Below, one piece after another: positions 5,735-7,139 of a DNA stretch of 7,139 nucleotides. Position numbers and translations under genes: made by a program. The stretch lies in assembly GCA_030450335.1 (NCBI GenBank), contig JAKDIS010000119.1, forward strand, positions 1-7,139, read 5' to 3'. Every line of letters starts with the position of its first letter. The stretch's first letter is position 1. The stretch comes from Corynebacterium sp. (GTDB lineage: Bacteria > Actinomycetota > Actinomycetes > Mycobacteriales > Mycobacteriaceae). The notes under the pieces are model-generated. The model was not told the origin of the DNA. It did no database searches and saw only the letters and a program-made list of their open reading frames with translations.

Positions 5735-6734
5735 GGTGTCCCGGCTGTCGGGTGTGAGCGTGCGGATGCTGCGCCACTACGACGAGCACGGCCTGGTCAG
5801 CCCGTCGAACCGCACGTCCGGCGGCTACCGCGACTACGACCGCGGCGACGTGCACCGGCTGATGAAGGCCGAGGCGCTGCGTGCCCTGGGCATGGGCGTC
5901 GCGGAGGTCCGCACCGCGCTGGACGACCCCGGTCTCGACGTCGGTGCGGTCCTCGACCGGCTGCGCGCCGAGACCCGGGACCGCATCCGCGCCGAGCAGG
6001 CGCTCCTGGACCACCTCGACACCGTGCGCGGACGCCCCGGCACGACCCCGGGCACGTGGGACGACGTCCTCGGACTCACCTCCCTTCTCACCGCACTGCG
6101 CTCCGACGACCCGGCGCGTCGCCAGTCCGCCGCGCTCACCGCGTCCGACCGTCCCACGGCGGGGGCGCTGGTGGAGCTCTACCTGGAGGAGGACGACCCG
6201 AACGTGGCCGGCGCGCTGCGCTGGTCGCTCGTGCGCACGGCAGGGGACGCGGCAGGGGACGTAGCAGGGGACGTCACCGCGGAGCTGTCGGGGCATCTCC
6301 CCCATGCCGACCCGGCGGTGCGGCTGCGTGTCGTGGAGGTGCTGCGCGAGATCAACGACGCCCGGGCCACGACCATCCTCACCGACCTGCTGGACGATCC
6401 TCCCCCGGTCCGCGGTGCCTGTGCGCTCGCCCTCGCCCGCCGCACCGACTCACCCGCCCTGGTGGGAACGCTCGTCGAGATGGTGCTCACCGGCGACCAC
6501 GACGTGGAGGCCGCCGAGGCACTCGCGGTGATGCGCACGCGCAGATCGACGTCCTACGACGACATCCCCGCGACCCTGGTGGCGGCGGTGTCCGGCGCGT
6601 CACCGGATGCGCGCCTGCGCGTGGTCCAGGCGCTCGCCGAGATCACACCGGACTCCCCGGACGTCCTCGCCGCCTTCACCGACGACGCCGACCCACGGGT
6701 CGCCCGGACCGCCCGGGCCCTCAGTCGTCGGTAG
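5718..6734 (+). CDS. MerR-family regulator with C-terminal HEAT-like repeats
   Basis: A 338-residue regulator. Residues 2-70 form a MerR winged helix: LIGEVSRLSGVSVRMLRHYD (helix-turn-helix), then EHGLVSPSNRTSGGYRDYDRGDV (wing), then ALRALGMGVAEVRTAL. A dimerisation helix follows (about 76-103). Instead of a small-molecule or metal domain there are HEAT-like repeats over about 120-338, such as HADPAVRLRVVEVLREIND, GASPDARLRVVQALAEITP and DDADPRVARTARALSRR. The single Cys (234) sits in the repeat region, so a MerR/SoxR-type metal or iron-sulphur sensor is unlikely. By inference, the HEAT part senses a protein, perhaps the HEAT partner encoded just upstream. Start is ATG at 5718, or ATG at 5721, which gives the family-typical MLIGEV; no clear ribosome-binding site is present, consistent with coupling. 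Residues 175-186 come from a 12-bp tandem repeat. The 3' end overlaps the opposing GNAT gene by 14 nt. Confidence 0.88.
   Translation: MMLIGEVSRLSGVSVRMLRHYDEHGLVSPSNRTSGGYRDYDRGDVHRLMKAEALRALGMGVAEVRTALDDPGLDVGAVLDRLRAETRDRIRAEQALLDHLDTVRGRPGTTPGTWDDVLGLTSLLTALRSDDPARRQSAALTASDRPTAGALVELYLEEDDPNVAGALRWSLVRTAGDAAGDVAGDVTAELSGHLPHADPAVRLRVVEVLREINDARATTILTDLLDDPPPVRGACALALARRTDSPALVGTLVEMVLTGDHDVEAAEALAVMRTRRSTSYDDIPATLVAAVSGASPDARLRVVQALAEITPDSPDVLAAFTDDADPRVARTARALSRR
6239..6274 (+). repeat. Three 12-bp tandem repeats inside the MerR-HEAT gene
   Basis: Three adjoining units, GGCAGGGGACGC, GGCAGGGGACGT and AGCAGGGGACGT, differ from one another at one or two positions. They encode AGDA-AGDV-AGDV (residues about 175-186). 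They sit in the linker between one HEAT-like repeat (ending LRWSLVRT) and the next (starting TAELSGHLPHADPAVR). The unit length keeps the frame. Confidence 0.8.
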
Positions 6735-7139
6735 CCAACCGGGCGAAGGTGTCGAGGTCGTTGAAGGCCCCGCGCAGCATCTCGGCGTCGCGCGCCGTGC
6801 CCTCGTGCCGGAACCCCGCCTTGAGCGCCACCGCGCAGGACGCCACGTTCTGCGGGTTCGCCTTGATCTGCACACGGTGCACCCGGTAGTCGAAGAGGAA
6901 GTCGACGACCGCGCCCACCACCGCGCTCATCAGGCCACGGCCGCGCAGGTGCGGGGCGGTGGTGTAGCCGAGTTCCACGCACCGGTCCTGCCGGTCGACG
7001 AGGCGGACCTCCAACGTGCCGCCGAAGTCGCCCGGCGAGGTCGGGTCGTCGACGATCCACAGCATCGCCGCCGGTGAGCGTGCCATGGTGAGCAGGAACA
7101 TCTCGGCGTCGCGGGAGGAGTAGTTCTCCGAGAGGGAGG
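6721..7139 (-). CDS. GNAT-family N-acetyltransferase, N-terminus outside window
   Basis: The C-terminal 138 residues of a GCN5-related acetyltransferase, which transfers an acetyl group from acetyl-CoA to an amine. The frame stays open to the window edge (SLSENYSSRDAEM before the first internal Met at 7101), and the usual N-terminal strand and helices are missing. The gene is therefore cut by the window rather than broken. The beta-4/motif A region reads VELGYTTAPHLRGRGLMSAVVGAVVDFLF, with the acetyl-CoA-binding RGRG loop. It is followed by VHRVQIKANPQNVASCAVALKAGFRHEG, the N-x-x-S-x-x-x-x-x-K-x-G-F signature of RimJ/RimL-like (Acetyltransf_3) members, which often acetylate ribosomal or other protein N-termini. 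The substrate cannot be told from the sequence. The stop codon overlaps the end of the MerR gene by 14 nt on the opposite strand. Confidence 0.87.
   Translation of the reverse strand, partial: SLSENYSSRDAEMFLLTMARSPAAMLWIVDDPTSPGDFGGTLEVRLVDRQDRCVELGYTTAPHLRGRGLMSAVVGAVVDFLFDYRVHRVQIKANPQNVASCAVALKAGFRHEGTARDAEMLRGAFNDLDTFARLATDD

Noticed and set aside
5718..6734. Metal- or redox-sensing MerR protein
   Set aside because: The only cysteine is at residue 234 in the HEAT-like region; the cysteine clusters of metal or SoxR-type sensors are absent.
6721..7101. Complete short acetyltransferase starting at the Met at 7101
   Set aside because: The frame continues open to the window edge and the N-terminal part of the GNAT fold is missing, so the gene is better treated as cut by the window.

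Overview
The window looks like chromosome from a high-GC Gram-positive bacterium, most likely a Corynebacterium or a close relative in the Mycobacteriales. The reasons are the strong G/C bias at third codon positions, the GTG starts, the TANNNT-type -10 elements placed directly before start codons, and a LysS whose motif 3 has the actinobacterial form (GNGMGIDR). This placement is inferred from protein character and not from a database search. Seven protein genes fill almost all of the window. I see no tRNA, rRNA, CRISPR array or intact insertion sequence, and no gene-free stretch longer than 300 bases.

Left part (1-3389): lysS (lysyl-tRNA synthetase) runs leftward and probably has a leaderless GTG start at 1722. 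It diverges, across about 120 bp, from a rightward two-gene unit. That unit encodes a two-helix membrane protein of the SPFH/band-7 (stomatin/prohibitin-like) superfamily and, 2 nt later, an 81-residue ribbon-helix-helix (RHH) DNA-binding protein with an AT-hook-like tail. A perfect 16-bp palindrome with a phased partial copy 11 bp away lies in the promoter region. I infer that it is the operator through which the RHH protein controls its own unit. A small leftward DUF503 gene overlaps the end of the RHH gene tail-to-tail by 37 nt.

Middle part (3390-5092): a divergent promoter region separates the DUF503 gene from a rightward ten-helix YkvI-type membrane protein of the LeuT/APC-fold class. 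This protein carries an unusual acidic tail of about 95 residues, partly built from 9-bp repeats. It is followed by 266 non-coding bases containing a perfect 21-bp inverted repeat (8-nt loop) and then a MerR-type promoter.

Right part (5093-7139): a probably leaderless HEAT-repeat protein overlaps by 17 nt a MerR-family regulator whose usual effector domain is replaced by HEAT-like repeats. The promoter carries a 21-bp imperfect palindrome in a 19-bp -35/-10 spacer, the classic MerR arrangement, so the pair looks like a self-regulated HEAT/MerR-HEAT module. Its signal is unknown. A GNAT acetyltransferase gene enters from the right edge and meets the MerR gene tail-to-tail with a 14-nt overlap; its N-terminus lies outside the window.

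The two modules of most interest are the SPFH/RHH pair and the HEAT/MerR-HEAT pair. In each, a probable sensor or scaffold protein is co-transcribed with a DNA-binding partner, and a matching operator-like palindrome sits in front of the unit.
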